A stretch of DNA of 64,000 bases from Fluctibacter halophilus (GTDB lineage: Bacteria > Pseudomonadota > Gammaproteobacteria > Enterobacterales > Alteromonadaceae), in NCBI RefSeq assembly GCF_020687825.1, contig NZ_JAJEWP010000001.1:1396998-1460997 (forward strand). The letters are read 5' to 3'. This document shows positions 1 through 10,873 of this stretch, piece by piece. Below the pieces are notes generated by a model, which ran no database searches, was not told the origin of the DNA, and saw only the letters and a program-made list of their open reading frames with translations. Position numbers and translations under genes: made by a program. Position 1 is the first letter of the stretch; each line of letters starts with the position of its first letter.

Positions 1-395
1 AGTGCTTTACACTTCTCAGCCAGGTACAACAGGATCGCTCCAGATTCAAACACCCGGGTTGGTGGTGTGGTACTGTGATCCATCAACGCCGGTATTTTAC
101 TGTTCGGATTGGCCGCCACAAAACCACTGGAGAATTGCTCACTGTCGGCAATTTTGATCAGCCAGGCGTCATATTCTGCTTGCTGAAAACCTCTGGCGAG
201 TAGCTCTTCGAGCATAATGGTCACTTTCTGCCCGTTGGGGGTAGCCAGTGAATAGAGCTGCAAAGGGTGCTTGCCAACCGGCAGGTCCCCGTCGTAACGG
301 GCTCCGGCCGTAGGTCGGTTTATCCCTGCCCATTCCCCACCATTACCGGGTTCCCATTGCCAGACGTGTGCTGGCGTGTAAGTATCCTGTGACAT
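1..395 (-). CDS. yghU: YghU-type glutathione S-transferase, 3' end cut by window edge
   Basis: This is the N-terminal part (about 131 residues) of a YghU/Nu-class glutathione transferase, a cytosolic enzyme with disulfide reductase activity towards glutathionylated substrates. The reading frame starts at the ATG at 393-395 and is open to the left edge. Family landmarks are visible in order: an N-terminal extension with INRP, then LPVGKHPLQLYSLATPNGQK, the thioredoxin-fold MLEELL helix, the NPNSKIPAL stretch around the cis-proline, and FESGAILLYLAEK. The C-terminal all-helical domain lies outside the window. It is divergent from the DUF4345 gene. Identification is firm because the conserved N-terminal extension separates YghU from other GST classes. 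Confidence 0.9.
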   Translation of the reverse strand, partial: MSQDTYTPAHVWQWEPGNGGEWAGINRPTAGARYDGDLPVGKHPLQLYSLATPNGQKVTIMLEELLARGFQQAEYDAWLIKIADSEQFSSGFVAANPNSKIPALMDHSTTPPTRVFESGAILLYLAEKCKA

Positions 396-525
396 GCGAG
401 TTCCTGTTGTTTAACGTATCGATCATCAGACCGTCAGGTCCTTGTTGGTTATTCAGTTCCTTTCGCGCTAGCTTATATCAGCTTTTCCCCGTGCAGGGCG
501 TGTTGTGTTCATCTATGCTAAGACC

Positions 526-924
526 ATGAACTGGTTACGACAACCCACCTCTTCGCTACTGCGCTGGTATGCGGTGTTTATTGCCGCGGCAGGACTGTTT
601 TACGGTGCAATTCCACAATTTACCGTACAACTGTTTGCCGCCACCGACGTCCACCCCGACAGTCTGCATGTGTTCAGGGCCATCATGGGGCTTTACCTCG
701 GCATCGCCCTTTTCCTGTTGCTGTGCTCGCGACACCACCGACATCATCGCCCAGGATTGCTGTGTGTGGTGCTGTTTATGTGGGGTCTGGCGGCTGGTCG
801 CCTGCTGAGCATCATGATTGACCCGACCTGGCCGGTGTTCGCGCCTGTTGCTGCAACCATTGAAACGCTGCTCGGTCTTTACGCGCTGTTAATGGCACTG
901 GCCTCCGACCGCAACACCGATTGA
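526..924 (+). CDS. DUF4345 family small membrane protein
   Basis: A 132-residue integral membrane protein with about four hydrophobic segments and short loops, matching the general layout of the DUF4345 family (function unknown). I place the start at the ATG at 526 (MNWLRQPT). The frame extends upstream to a GTG at 505, but that would add a short polar stretch with no ribosome binding site. Even at 526 no strong Shine-Dalgarno is seen. The gene stands alone between the divergent yghU and the downstream MFS transporter. No catalytic motif is visible. Confidence 0.75.
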   Translation: MNWLRQPTSSLLRWYAVFIAAAGLFYGAIPQFTVQLFAATDVHPDSLHVFRAIMGLYLGIALFLLLCSRHHRHHRPGLLCVVLFMWGLAAGRLLSIMIDPTWPVFAPVAATIETLLGLYALLMALASDRNTD

Positions 925-1016
925 TTCACTGCATACGTATGCATGCGCCATTCGGGTTACAAGCCTGTTAATCGTTTGTATGATTCGCCAACATTTTTCC
1001 TGTTTGCCGGTGTTTC

Positions 1017-2462
1017 ATGCTGCCCTTTCAACGCCAACTGAGCCGCGGTTTTTACTGCACATTGAGTCTGCCATCCAGCGCTATGGGGCTGGCACTGTCC
1101 ATTCAAATTGCCGCGTTGAGCTGGCTGCTGACGACCCAGTATGGACTGGATATTCACGATGTAGGCTGGGTATGGGCGGCAGGCCCTTTGGCCGGTATCG
1201 TCGGCCAGGTACTGATTGGGATCGTCAGCGACAATGTATGGCTATGGCACGGCAGGCGCCGGCCTTTTATCATTCTCGGCGGCATCGCTGCAGCCTTAAG
1301 TCTGCTGGCGCTACCGAATATCGACGTGATCAGCGCTTCGCTGGGGATCAACGGTTTTCTGGGTGTGGCGATCACCGTCGCCATTTTGCTCGATTTATCC
1401 ATCAATATCAGTTTTAACCCTACCCGCTCGATCATCGCCGATGTCACACCGCCAACCCACGAAAGAACCCGGGCCTACACCTGGATGCAAACGGTCTCCG
1501 GCAGCTTCGCGGTGCTGGCCTATTTTATTGGCAGTTTCTGGGACAACTATGTCCTGATCTATCTGGGTGTCATACTGGTGCTGTTAATGTCGGTTATCCC
1601 ACCGTTGTTGATCACCGAACCCCGCACCCTTTCTTCGCCCCGACAGCAGGACACAGTTCCGGCTTTCGGTGGCCTTGAAGGACTGATGATGATCCAGCCT
1701 CTATGGGGCTTTCTGCTCTATTCTGTTTACGCGATTGGTGCACGACTGCTGGGTTGGCAAGCAGATCACTACTGGATAGAAGGCCTGTGTCTGTTATTGA
1801 CCATCGTGTTGATCATTCGCGCCCTGGTGCAACCGGAACAAATCCGTGCAGATGGAACCAACGTCAACGGGTTTAAAAAGGTCCTGGCAGCCCATGGTTT
1901 TACCTGGCTGGGTGTGCAATCGATGTTCGTGTACATGATTGCGTTTGTGAAATTTAACTTACCTGAGTTGGACGCGGTACAAACCGGTCAGGTCATGTCA
2001 ATGAGCTTTTTGGTACTGACAGTGGTTTCTGCAGTGTTGCCGGTCATGCTACTTGAGCCGATGGCGAGACGGTTTGGACGGGTGAAGGTGCACACCGCGT
2101 GCATATTTTCTATGGCACTGGGCTATGGGCTACTTGCCATACTGGGCAACAGTAATATAGCCATCTACCTGTTAATGGGATTGCTCGGCGTAGGTTGGGC
2201 GGCAACGATTTCGCTACCGTTTGCCATCATGTCTCAGCGGGTCGCAGCGCACAAAATGGGTTTATTTATGGGGCTGTTCAACCTGTCGGTGGTATTGCCT
2301 CAACTGGTCGCCAGTGTCGGCATCGGCAAGATCATCCATCAGGTGCACGATAAACGCGTACTGTTCTGGTTGTGTGCAGGTGCGCTATTGTTGTCGGCGC
2401 TGGCCTGGTTGCGGGTCAATGAGCAACCCGCAACCAATGACCAGGCGCCGCGCGCCAGCTAA
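1017..2462 (+). CDS. MFS transporter, sugar:cation symporter type (SLC45-like)
   Basis: A 481-residue inner-membrane transporter with about twelve hydrophobic helices. The loop after the second helix carries the motif G-x3-D-x8-GRRRP, the MFS motif A variant typical of the GPH/SLC45 sugar symporters that move maltose or sucrose with a cation. The substrate cannot be read from sequence alone. Polytopic helices are seen throughout, including the C-terminal half with GLFMGLFNLSVVLPQ. The 3' end overlaps the convergent next gene by four bases. No neighbouring glycosidase is present, so a physiological substrate is not suggested by context. Confidence 0.82.
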   Translation: MLPFQRQLSRGFYCTLSLPSSAMGLALSIQIAALSWLLTTQYGLDIHDVGWVWAAGPLAGIVGQVLIGIVSDNVWLWHGRRRPFIILGGIAAALSLLALPNIDVISASLGINGFLGVAITVAILLDLSINISFNPTRSIIADVTPPTHERTRAYTWMQTVSGSFAVLAYFIGSFWDNYVLIYLGVILVLLMSVIPPLLITEPRTLSSPRQQDTVPAFGGLEGLMMIQPLWGFLLYSVYAIGARLLGWQADHYWIEGLCLLLTIVLIIRALVQPEQIRADGTNVNGFKKVLAAHGFTWLGVQSMFVYMIAFVKFNLPELDAVQTGQVMSMSFLVLTVVSAVLPVMLLEPMARRFGRVKVHTACIFSMALGYGLLAILGNSNIAIYLLMGLLGVGWAATISLPFAIMSQRVAAHKMGLFMGLFNLSVVLPQLVASVGIGKIIHQVHDKRVLFWLCAGALLLSALAWLRVNEQPATNDQAPRAS

Positions 2463-3022
2463 CCTTGAGGTTGTTGTTCGTTGGCCCGTGCCAGCCATTG
2501 TGAACGCGCTTGCTCAAGATAGGGTTGAATGGGCTCACCTTGGGCCAGTGTCTCGGCAATGTGACGAATGTCGTTGTCACGTTGTTCGATAAGCTGCTCA
2601 GCTCTGGCGATCAGATCGGCGGCTTCCGGGAATTGCTCAGCCAACGACCCCAAATCCTGCAAGTTGTAGTACCGCTCCTCAAAAGCCGCCAGAAAATGCT
2701 GACGGCGGGCGCGGAATTGCATAAATTCACGCCCCTGCTCTCCAGACAACAAATCAATCTGTGTTTGGTCCAGGCCGGCCGCCCTTGCAATCTCCAGCGC
2801 TTTATCCTGTAAAGCACTAATCGCCTGGGTATCCTGTTGCATGACAGCAGCAAGCATCCGTTGTTCAAATTCCGGGTTGTCCAGTATATCAACGTAGCTG
2901 ATAGCTGCCGCTGCTGGGGTTTGTTCCTGCTCTTCTGCAGGCTTCTGATCATGCAACCACCCCGCCAGACCTGTGGCTCCCAGTATTGCGCAAACCACCA
3001 ATATGCGGCCGTTTTGTGTCAT
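2459..3022 (-). CDS. Exported helical protein of unknown function
   Basis: A 187-residue protein with an N-terminal hydrophobic segment (about residues 6-22), followed by an Ala/Glu/Gln-rich linker and a predominantly helical, charged body rich in Gln, Arg and Glu. The layout is that of a periplasmic protein tethered by a signal anchor. The body loosely recalls the helical repeats of lipase-chaperone proteins (FRARRQHF, then repeated heptads), but it is much shorter than that family and no lipase gene is adjacent. I therefore leave it unassigned. It overlaps the convergent MFS gene by four bases at its 3' end. Confidence 0.6.
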   Translation of the reverse strand: MTQNGRILVVCAILGATGLAGWLHDQKPAEEQEQTPAAAAISYVDILDNPEFEQRMLAAVMQQDTQAISALQDKALEIARAAGLDQTQIDLLSGEQGREFMQFRARRQHFLAAFEERYYNLQDLGSLAEQFPEAADLIARAEQLIEQRDNDIRHIAETLAQGEPIQPYLEQARSQWLARANEQQPQG

Positions 3023-3088
3023 CTAACTTCTCCTTCATTGACCTCAAGGTGCCTTACACTTGTGGCGTGACAAAACGATGAACTTTCC

Positions 3089-3772
3089 ATGAAACATTCT
3101 ACTATTAATACCATGATCGCCGAAACCCTACCGATACCCCACCACCGACGCTGGCTGGAATTAGTTGGCCTGTTTATTGTGACTCCCATTGCCATGGTGG
3201 TGTGGGTTGATCAACTGCAAGGTTGGCTGATGCCCGTGCTGGTCACCGTCGGTATGGTCTGCTTTTGGCTGCTGTGGTCGGACACAACGTTCAAGCGCTT
3301 CAGGTTGTGGCGCACAGAGGCATTAGGTCATGACCTGCGGCGGATGCTGTGGCTGTTTGTTCCCGGCGCTGCGGTTCTCATGATCGGATGTTTATGGCTG
3401 ACACCGGAACTTTTTCTCAGCCTGCCGACGCAACACACCACCTTCTGGTTGATGACACTGCTGCTCTATCCAATCATTTCCGTGTTGCCACAGGAAATCA
3501 TTTTCCGAACCTACTTTTTTCACCGATACAAGCACATCTTGCCGGATAAACGACTACGACTGCTGATAAGTACCCTCAGCTTTGCCTTGGTACACGGTGT
3601 GTACGGCAACAGTGTTGCCATGCTGTTAAGTCTGTTGGGGGGAGTACTGTTTGGCTACCGCTACCTGCAAACCCGCTCAACCCTGATGGTGGTCATCGAG
3701 CACAGTGTGTGGGGCTCCTTTCTGTTTACCGTCGGTTTCGGGGTTTACCTGCTCAGTCAGTCTCCGGTATAA
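3089..3772 (+). CDS. CPBP family intramembrane metalloprotease
   Basis: A 227-residue polytopic membrane protein of the CPBP (Abi/CAAX-like) family. The family's three conserved motifs are visible in order. Motif one is QEIIFRTYFF, the usual EExxxR with the first Glu replaced by Gln. Motif two is SFALVHGVYGN, giving FxxxH. Motif three is EHSVWG. These residues normally coordinate the catalytic metal or water. The Glu-to-Gln change at the first position leaves it open whether the enzyme is active. The start at 3089 has no strong ribosome binding site and a second ATG at 3113 is possible. A strong terminator follows immediately. Confidence 0.8.
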   Translation: MKHSTINTMIAETLPIPHHRRWLELVGLFIVTPIAMVVWVDQLQGWLMPVLVTVGMVCFWLLWSDTTFKRFRLWRTEALGHDLRRMLWLFVPGAAVLMIGCLWLTPELFLSLPTQHTTFWLMTLLLYPIISVLPQEIIFRTYFFHRYKHILPDKRLRLLISTLSFALVHGVYGNSVAMLLSLLGGVLFGYRYLQTRSTLMVVIEHSVWGSFLFTVGFGVYLLSQSPV

Positions 3773-3799
3773 AAAAACGCACCCGAAGGTGCGTCTTTT
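3771..3799. terminator. Bidirectional rho-independent terminator
   Basis: A 7-bp perfect stem (ACGCACC with GGTGCGT at 3777-3794) around a CGAA tetraloop is flanked by seven A on the left and a T-rich tract on the right. It can therefore end transcription from both the CPBP gene and the convergent ihfA. Confidence 0.88.
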
Positions 3800-3829
3800 A
3801 TTCAATGAGTAGATGAACCTACAACGCAA

Positions 3830-4126
3830 TTACGCCGAAGGCTTGGTGTTCTCGACCCGGCTTTTGAGTTTCTGCCCAGGGCGAAATGTCACCACGCGAC
3901 GCGCTTTGATCGGAATGTCTTCACCGGTTTTAGGGTTACGACCCGGGCGTTCATTTTTCTGCCGCAGGTCAAAATTACCAAAACCCGACAGTTTTACCTG
4001 CTCGCCTTGCTCAAGGGCTTCACGCACTTCCTCAAAAAACGCCTCGACCAATTCCTTAGCGTCGCGTTTGTTCATACCCAGCTTTTCGAATAGATGTTCT
4101 GCCATGTCGGCTTTGGTTAACGCCAT
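3830..4126 (-). CDS. ihfA: Integration host factor subunit alpha
   Basis: IHF alpha is 98 residues, full length for the family. With IHF beta it forms the heterodimer that binds a specific DNA consensus and bends it sharply. Seen here are the N-terminal helices ([17 protein letters not shown]), the core GFGNF turn and the beta-arm region [11 protein letters not shown] with the intercalating proline, followed by FRPGQKLK. It is the last gene of pheS-pheT-ihfA, four bases after pheT. The organism therefore carries the host factor many tyrosine integrases need, which is relevant to the elements at the right of this window. Confidence 0.98.
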   Translation of the reverse strand: MALTKADMAEHLFEKLGMNKRDAKELVEAFFEEVREALEQGEQVKLSGFGNFDLRQKNERPGRNPKTGEDIPIKARRVVTFRPGQKLKSRVENTKPSA

Positions 4127-4130
4127 ACCG

Positions 4131-6518
4131 TCAATCCCTCAATGTTGCCCCAAATTGACTGCTCAACTGGGCCAGAATGCCATCGACTACAGCCTGAATT
4201 TCATGTTCTTCAAGCGTTCTCGTTGTGTCCTGCAATGTCAGCGAAATTGCCAGGCTCTTGTCACCGTCCGCAATTCCCTTCCCTTGGTATACATCGAACA
4301 AGTTTAGGCCAACTAGTTGATTTCCGCCAAATTTTTCAATGCATGATAAAACATCGCCAACACTGACATCTTCCTTCACAACGATGGCAATGTCACGTCG
4401 ATTGGACGGAAATTTTGAAATTTCTGCCGCTTGAGGCAGCTTTTTCAGGCCCAAACCGGCCAATTCCAGCTCAAACACGAACACTTTGCCGGTTAAGCCC
4501 AACGGTTTGGCGTGTTGTGGGTGAACCGCACCAACATAGCCCACCAGACGTTCGCCGTTGTAGATCGCAGCGGTTTGTCCCGGGTGTAGCGCATCATGCT
4601 CAGCAGCAACAAAATGGAATCGAGCGCTGTCAGCGGTCGCGGCCAAAATCGCCTGTACATCACCTTTGGCATCGAAAAAATCAACACTGACATCATCGCC
4701 ATCCCAGTGCTCCGGGCTACGCAGACCGGTGATAACACCACCTATAACCGGCTCCTGACGCACGCCCATGGGCGCATCGGCATCAGGAAGGAAACGCAAG
4801 CCGGTTTCAAACAGGCGGACCCGACCTTGTTGACGTTTCTGGTTGTAGGATACCGATTGCAATAAGCCTGGCCAAACGCTCAGACGCATCACTGACATGT
4901 CGGACGAAATCGGGTGCGGCAGAACCATACCTTCCCGTCCGGGGAACAGACAGGCTTGCGCTTTCGGATCAACAAATGAATAGGTAATGGCTTCCTGATA
5001 ATCGCGATCAACCAACACCTGCTTCAGGGCATCAACCGGCAACGCCTGTTCCTGATGGGTGGTCATTTTTAACCGTGCGGTCGGCGCCACTTCCGGAATA
5101 TTATTGTAGCCATATACCCGCGCCACTTCTTCGATCAAATCCTCTTCGATGGCCAGATCGAAACGATAGGCTGGAATGGTGGTATGCCATTCTTCACCGT
5201 TCGCCTCAACACTCAAGCCCAGGCGGCGCAGAATATCGGTGACTGTATCGGGCGCAATGCCCAGACCCAACAAGCGCTGCAGGCGACTGTTACGCAGCAC
5301 CACCTGGCGAGTCGCGGGAATGTGGCTTTCATCGACGGCCTCTACAATGGGGCCGGCTTCGCCACCAACGATATCCAGCAGCAGTTGTGTTGCCCGCTCC
5401 ATCGCAGTACGTTGCAATTGGGGATCCACGCCACGCTCATAGCGGTGAGACGCATCGGTATGCAGACCGTATTGGCGCGCCTTACCACGGATCGCATCAG
5501 GGGCAAAAAATGCACTTTCCAGGAAAATATGCTGACTGTTTTCAGTGACACCGGATTCCAGTCCGCCGAAGATACCGGCCATGGCCAGCGCTTTGTTCTG
5601 ATCAGCGATGAGCAATGTATTGTCCTGCAAGGTCACCGTTTCGCCGTCCAACAGGGTCAGCTTCTCACCCTGCTCGGCCATGCGTACCACCACATCGCCA
5701 TCCAGCTTATCAAGATCAAATGCATGCATGGGATGACCCAGCTCCAACAGCACATAGTTAGTCACGTCAACGACCGGATCGATGCTGCGGACGCCTGCCC
5801 GGCGCAGTTTTTCCTGCATCCATAATGGCGACGTACGGCTTGGATTGATATTGCGGATAACCCGGCCCAGATAGCGAGGACAGGCATCAGGCGCCTGCAA
5901 CGTAATGTTGCGGGTCTCATCGATGACCGGGGCAACCGGGTCAATGGTTGGTTCACACACTTCAAGCTGATTCAACACACCCACTTCTCGTGCAAGCCCA
6001 CGCATGCCAAGGCAATCGGCGCGATTGGGGGTTAAATCCACTTCGATGGTGACATCGTCCAGCCCCAGGTATTCACGCAGGTCGGTACCTACCGGTGCAT
6101 CAGCAGGCAACTCCATAATGCCGTCATGATCATCAGAAATACCCAACTCTGAAAAACTGCACAGCATGCCGAACGACGGCTGACCACGCAGTTTGGCTTT
6201 CTTGATTTTGAAATCGCCGGGCAATACGGCTCCCACCGTTGCAACAGCCACTTTAAGCCCCTGACGGCAATTCGGAGCGCCGCACACAATATCGAGCAAC
6301 TCATCACCGCCAACAGACACTTTGGTGACCTGCAGCTTGTCGGCATCGGGGTGCTGACCGCACTCGACCACTTCGCCGACCAATACGCCACTGAACTCAC
6401 CTGCAACCGGCTCGATGCCGTCAACCTCAAGACCGGCCATGCTCAGTTGCTCAGCCAGAGCCTGGCTGTCTATTGCAGGGTTAACCCACTCTCTTAACCA
6501 CTTTTCACTGAATTTCAT
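4131..6518 (-). CDS. pheT: Phenylalanyl-tRNA synthetase beta subunit
   Basis: 795 residues, the usual length for the bacterial beta chain. PheT pairs with PheS in an alpha2-beta2 enzyme that charges tRNA-Phe and edits Tyr-tRNA-Phe. Domains visible in order are the N-terminal B1 and EMAP-like tRNA-binding domain (residues about 1-150, [16 protein letters not shown]), the B3/B4 editing region (residues about 210-390, [11 protein letters not shown]), the B5 helix-turn segment (about 405-475), a synthetase-like core and the C-terminal ferredoxin-fold anticodon-binding domain ([12 protein letters not shown]). It follows pheS after 93 bases and precedes ihfA. Confidence 0.98.
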   Translation of the reverse strand: MKFSEKWLREWVNPAIDSQALAEQLSMAGLEVDGIEPVAGEFSGVLVGEVVECGQHPDADKLQVTKVSVGGDELLDIVCGAPNCRQGLKVAVATVGAVLPGDFKIKKAKLRGQPSFGMLCSFSELGISDDHDGIMELPADAPVGTDLREYLGLDDVTIEVDLTPNRADCLGMRGLAREVGVLNQLEVCEPTIDPVAPVIDETRNITLQAPDACPRYLGRVIRNINPSRTSPLWMQEKLRRAGVRSIDPVVDVTNYVLLELGHPMHAFDLDKLDGDVVVRMAEQGEKLTLLDGETVTLQDNTLLIADQNKALAMAGIFGGLESGVTENSQHIFLESAFFAPDAIRGKARQYGLHTDASHRYERGVDPQLQRTAMERATQLLLDIVGGEAGPIVEAVDESHIPATRQVVLRNSRLQRLLGLGIAPDTVTDILRRLGLSVEANGEEWHTTIPAYRFDLAIEEDLIEEVARVYGYNNIPEVAPTARLKMTTHQEQALPVDALKQVLVDRDYQEAITYSFVDPKAQACLFPGREGMVLPHPISSDMSVMRLSVWPGLLQSVSYNQKRQQGRVRLFETGLRFLPDADAPMGVRQEPVIGGVITGLRSPEHWDGDDVSVDFFDAKGDVQAILAATADSARFHFVAAEHDALHPGQTAAIYNGERLVGYVGAVHPQHAKPLGLTGKVFVFELELAGLGLKKLPQAAEISKFPSNRRDIAIVVKEDVSVGDVLSCIEKFGGNQLVGLNLFDVYQGKGIADGDKSLAISLTLQDTTRTLEEHEIQAVVDGILAQLSSQFGATLRD

Positions 6519-6611
6519 TGTTACGTAGATTCCGTTTTTAAGGCAGGTATGTTGCCGATACCCACCCAGGGACAGTGCCCTGAATTAATCGATAGTCGCT
6601 GCAGAAATCGC

Positions 6612-7610
<999 letters not shown>

Positions 7611-7676
7611 TTAGGTCGGTGATTGGTCTTTGAGCGACCATCCCCTGAAAAAGTTAATCAAAAAAATCGACCGGCC

Positions 7677-7705
7677 ATTCTACACAAAGTCGCACACTTT
7701 GGAAA
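7677..7705 (-). promoter_or_regulatory. Candidate sigma-70 promoter for pheST-ihfA
   Basis: A -35-like TTTCCA (7700-7705) and a -10-like TAGAAT (7677-7682), separated by exactly 17 bp, read towards pheS. The predicted start near 7670 gives a leader of about 78 nucleotides. No T-box or convincing Phe-rich leader peptide is seen within it. Confidence 0.5.
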
Positions 7706-7763
7706 CGCGCAAAACCGCCCGATACGGCGGCAAATTCATCAATACGACGGATGAGAAAAACGC

Positions 7764-7791
7764 AAAGCGCCCCGAAAAAGGGGCGCTTTTT
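7764..7791. terminator. Rho-independent terminator after the TonB receptor gene
   Basis: A 10-bp GC-rich stem (AAAGCGCCCC paired with GGGGCGCTTT) with a short A-rich loop and flanking T/A tracts lies just beyond the stop codon of the haem receptor gene. It insulates pheS from receptor transcription. Confidence 0.85.
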
Positions 7792-7814
7792 AGTGTCACG
7801 GTGTGGTCACTGGG

Positions 7815-9890
7815 TCAGAAGGTGTATCTGACACGAGCTGACACATTACGACCAGGTTGGGTATATTGCTCTAACGCCGTACCTTGTGCCTGACCAGCAA
7901 TCCGCTCGTAAGGCACATATTCCTTGTCGAGCAGATTGTCGATCCCAAACGTCAGTTGCCAATCCTCGGTGCGATAGCTGGCAAAAACGTCCAGCACACC
8001 CCAGCCATGGCTTTTGATCAGGGCGTTGCCAGAACTATCGTCAGGCACATCGTTCATCGCTCTGGCAAAACGCAACGCACCTGTAAGTTGCCATTGTTGC
8101 CACTGTTGACTGAGCAGCACACTGCCCTGTAGCGGACTGATACTGGTCAGCGGTTGGTCTGTGTCGTTGTTTTCGCCGTCGCTGTACGCAAGATTCATCG
8201 TCACGGTCAGGTCTTGGCCAAGCCACCATTGACTCGACAACTCAACACCGTTAATGCGTGTCTGTGCAATGTTCTGGTACTGATAAATTAATGTATTAAC
8301 GCCGGGAATATAGGTCGGTTCGGTACCCACCAAAGCAGTTTCAATAAAATTATCAAATTTGCTGTAGTAGGCTGCAACTTTCCAATGCACATCATCTCCG
8401 TACCATTGCACACCGGCTTCGACGGTTTCACTTTCCTCCGCATTCAGCGCCGGATTAGGCAGGATGCGATAAAACGGTTCAACGCCATGACTCTGATAGG
8501 CTTGGTCGTGGGGAGGAATTTTAAACCCTTGAACATACTGGATATAGGCCGACAACTGAGGATTAACGGTATAACGCACGGCCAGTTTGGGTGAAAAGGC
8601 CGTTTCGCGAATGTCCTGCATGGCAGCATTGTCGTACAAAGGGTCGTTAATGGCGTTCAGGGCATAATGATCCAAGCGTCCACCTAACACCCAACGCCAT
8701 TGGCCCATGTTGATGGTATCCTGCAAAAATACCCCGGCCATGGTGGTATCAGCGCCGGGGAATGCTGCTTGGCGCTGACGTTCAAACACCAGGTTGCCCT
8801 CAGCATCCCGTTGGGTCTTCCAGCGGGGACGTCGTGTCTCATACACATCCAGGTCCAGGCCATACACCAAAGCATGAGACATCTGTTGTTGCTCGATATC
8901 CAGATTAAATACTCCCCTAAAACCAACAATGTCCTGCTCGAAGCGATAGTCATTGAAGTCCGTTGCACCGCCACTGGCGGCGCGTATCTGGTTGCTGTCC
9001 TGGGTATAGCGACTCACATACAGTTGCCCTTGCCAACCGTCCCACAACATCGCCGGTGCCGTTGAAGCATAGTCCAGACTCAAAGCGCTGCTAACGTCCT
9101 CATCATCGGTTTGGTTAGCGCCTGCTTCCAATACCTGCTCATTGGACTGAGTATAGTGATCCAACGTCACTTTGACGCTACGGTGTTTATCCAGCGAATA
9201 AGTCCCTTTGAGCAAAACACTGTCGGATCGCGCATCATAGTCAGGCAGGGTTTGAGAATAGTTCTGTGCAGCAGCGCTTTCCCGATGGGTTAATACCGCA
9301 CTCAATTGCCAGTCATCCAATCTTACAGCGCCGGTAAGGTTAGCGTGACGCTGATTGTCCTGTCCGTCATAGCCCAACGACACCGCGCTGTGATGATCTT
9401 TATTGGTCAGGTAGTCAGCGGGATCTTTGGTGGTTACAACCACAATCCCACCGATACCATCGGAGCCATACAAAGATGATGCCGCCCCTTTGGCCACCTC
9501 AACCTGCTGTATGCCGTCGGTATCAAAGTAGCCCCGTCCGACCAGATAACCCCCACCTCCGGCATAGCCATCATTGCTGCGACGTCCATCTTTGATGTAC
9601 ACCAACCGGTTTCCACCGATGCCACGCACGGTCAGCGTTTGCGGTGACAAACCTGCGCCGGTTGAAGTTATGCTGGGGTCATAGCGAAACAACGACTGCA
9701 AATCATTGGCCATTTGATGCTCGATGGTGGAATCGTCGATTACCGAAACGCTGCCGACCACATCTTCTAACGGCTGGTCAATGCGTGCACCGGACACGAC
9801 AAGGGTTTCACCGTCAAAATCATCCGCATGTGCACCACTGCACACCAATGCGACCGCTAACGCTACACCACCACGGTGAGTAAATTTCAT
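7815..9890 (-). CDS. TonB-dependent outer-membrane haem receptor
   Basis: A 691-residue outer-membrane receptor. It has a signal peptide (cleavage after AHA at about residue 22), a TonB-box region (ETLVVSGARI), a plug domain (residues about 40-150 with LTVRGIGGNRLVYIKDG and VEVAKGAASSLYGSDGIGG) and a 22-strand barrel ending in the aromatic RYTF. The extracellular region has FKIPPHDQAY and a nearby NPALNAEES, equivalent to the FRAP and NPNL motifs of haem receptors (HmuR/HutA class). It is divergent from hmuTUV across a spacer with two Fur-box-like sites. Iron-repressed haem import is the clear reading. The exact ligand is inferred from neighbours. Confidence 0.92.
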   Translation of the reverse strand: MKFTHRGGVALAVALVCSGAHADDFDGETLVVSGARIDQPLEDVVGSVSVIDDSTIEHQMANDLQSLFRYDPSITSTGAGLSPQTLTVRGIGGNRLVYIKDGRRSNDGYAGGGGYLVGRGYFDTDGIQQVEVAKGAASSLYGSDGIGGIVVVTTKDPADYLTNKDHHSAVSLGYDGQDNQRHANLTGAVRLDDWQLSAVLTHRESAAAQNYSQTLPDYDARSDSVLLKGTYSLDKHRSVKVTLDHYTQSNEQVLEAGANQTDDEDVSSALSLDYASTAPAMLWDGWQGQLYVSRYTQDSNQIRAASGGATDFNDYRFEQDIVGFRGVFNLDIEQQQMSHALVYGLDLDVYETRRPRWKTQRDAEGNLVFERQRQAAFPGADTTMAGVFLQDTINMGQWRWVLGGRLDHYALNAINDPLYDNAAMQDIRETAFSPKLAVRYTVNPQLSAYIQYVQGFKIPPHDQAYQSHGVEPFYRILPNPALNAEESETVEAGVQWYGDDVHWKVAAYYSKFDNFIETALVGTEPTYIPGVNTLIYQYQNIAQTRINGVELSSQWWLGQDLTVTMNLAYSDGENNDTDQPLTSISPLQGSVLLSQQWQQWQLTGALRFARAMNDVPDDSSGNALIKSHGWGVLDVFASYRTEDWQLTFGIDNLLDKEYVPYERIAGQAQGTALEQYTQPGRNVSARVRYTF

Positions 9891-9904
9891 GCAAGCTCCT
9901 AGTT

Positions 9905-9923
9905 GAGAATTATTATCATTTGC
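9905..9923. promoter_or_regulatory. Fur-box-like site upstream of the haem receptor
   Basis: A 19-bp segment close to the GATAATGATAATCATTATC consensus (core ATTATTATCATT) lies 15 bp upstream of the receptor start codon. Repression by Fur-Fe(II) is inferred from sequence and gene content. Confidence 0.7.
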
Positions 9924-9967
9924 GTATTTCAGTGTAACCAGACCGAGTGAAAATGATCAAGTGAAAC

Positions 9968-9986
9968 GATAACTATTTTCATTTGC
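9968..9986. promoter_or_regulatory. Fur-box-like site upstream of hmuT
   Basis: A second 19-bp Fur-like site (GATAACTATTTTCATTTGC, about 13 matches to consensus) lies on the hmuT side of the divergent spacer. Each of the two transcription units thus has its own operator. Confidence 0.68.
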
Positions 9987-10039
9987 ATTTAGATCGGTAT
10001 ACTGTTTCCCCAACAACGGGCAATGAAAAGGAAATATGT

Positions 10040-10873
10040 GTGAAACAACTGCGAATGCTGCTGATGTCTCTGGGCTTGTTGGCACTACCAATGGTGGCGT
10101 GGGCTGACAGATTGGTGACGGCAGGTGGGACAATTACAGAAATCGTCTTCACGCTGGGCGCTGGCCAACAGGTTGTTGCCACCGATCAATCCAGCACCTA
10201 CCCACGAGAAGCCACGCAACGGCCACGTATCGGTTATTATCGTGATCTTGCTGCTGAGGGGATCCTGGCGATGGACCCCCATCGTTTGTTAACCATTGAG
10301 GGTGCAGGTCGTCAACAGGTACTGGACCAGCTTGTCGCTGCCGGCGTTGAGGTCATTGTGTACCCGAAACCGCTCGACCCTGACGGCTTGTTTAGCCTTA
10401 TCCGCCGCATCGGCAAGGATATCCATCGCACTGAACAGGCCCATGCACTGGTTCGTCAATTACAACAACAACTTCCGGCAGGATTGCCAATGGGCAATCA
10501 CAAAGGTCTGTATTTGCTCAGTGCCAGCGATCGTGGACTGATTGCGGCAGGACAGGACACGGTACCTGCCTTGCTTTTCAGCTACGTTGGGATCCACAAT
10601 GTTGCAGATACACACCAGGGTTTCAAAGCCATTAACCGCGAAGCCCTGCTCCTGGCCAACCCAGACTTTTTGGTCGTACCGGATCATATGGTTGCGAGCC
10701 TTGGCGGTCAGCAAGCGTTGTGCGACCTGCCCGTCCTTGCTCTGTTACCCGCGGCGCAACAATGCAACGTGCTGATCATGGATGGCCTGATATCACTGGG
10801 AATGACACCGCGCTTACCTGAGGGGATCAGCACCCTCAACGCTTTCGTCACGACACAGGCGTCATTACCGTGA
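10040..10873 (+). CDS. hmuT: Haem ABC transporter periplasmic binding protein
   Basis: A 277-residue periplasmic haem-binding protein of the BtuF/HmuT fold. I choose the GTG at 10040 because it gives a clean signal peptide (KQLRMLLMSLGLLALPMVAW, cut before ADR) and has AAAGGA just upstream. The longer frame from 9983 would add a polar N-terminus that overlaps the Fur site. The mature protein begins RLVTAGGTITEIVFTLGAG, typical of the family, and has RIGYYRDLAAEGILAMDP. It hands haem to HmuUV. Its stop overlaps the next start (GTGA). Confidence 0.9.
   Translation: MKQLRMLLMSLGLLALPMVAWADRLVTAGGTITEIVFTLGAGQQVVATDQSSTYPREATQRPRIGYYRDLAAEGILAMDPHRLLTIEGAGRQQVLDQLVAAGVEVIVYPKPLDPDGLFSLIRRIGKDIHRTEQAHALVRQLQQQLPAGLPMGNHKGLYLLSASDRGLIAAGQDTVPALLFSYVGIHNVADTHQGFKAINREALLLANPDFLVVPDHMVASLGGQQALCDLPVLALLPAAQQCNVLIMDGLISLGMTPRLPEGISTLNAFVTTQASLP

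Noticed and set aside
7658-7678. A six-codon frame ending in two Phe codons (MAGRFF) in the pheS leader, reminiscent of a pheM leader peptide
   Set aside because: Its ATG overlaps the -10 box of the only promoter I can find, and it has no ribosome site, so it would not be transcribed and translated from that promoter.
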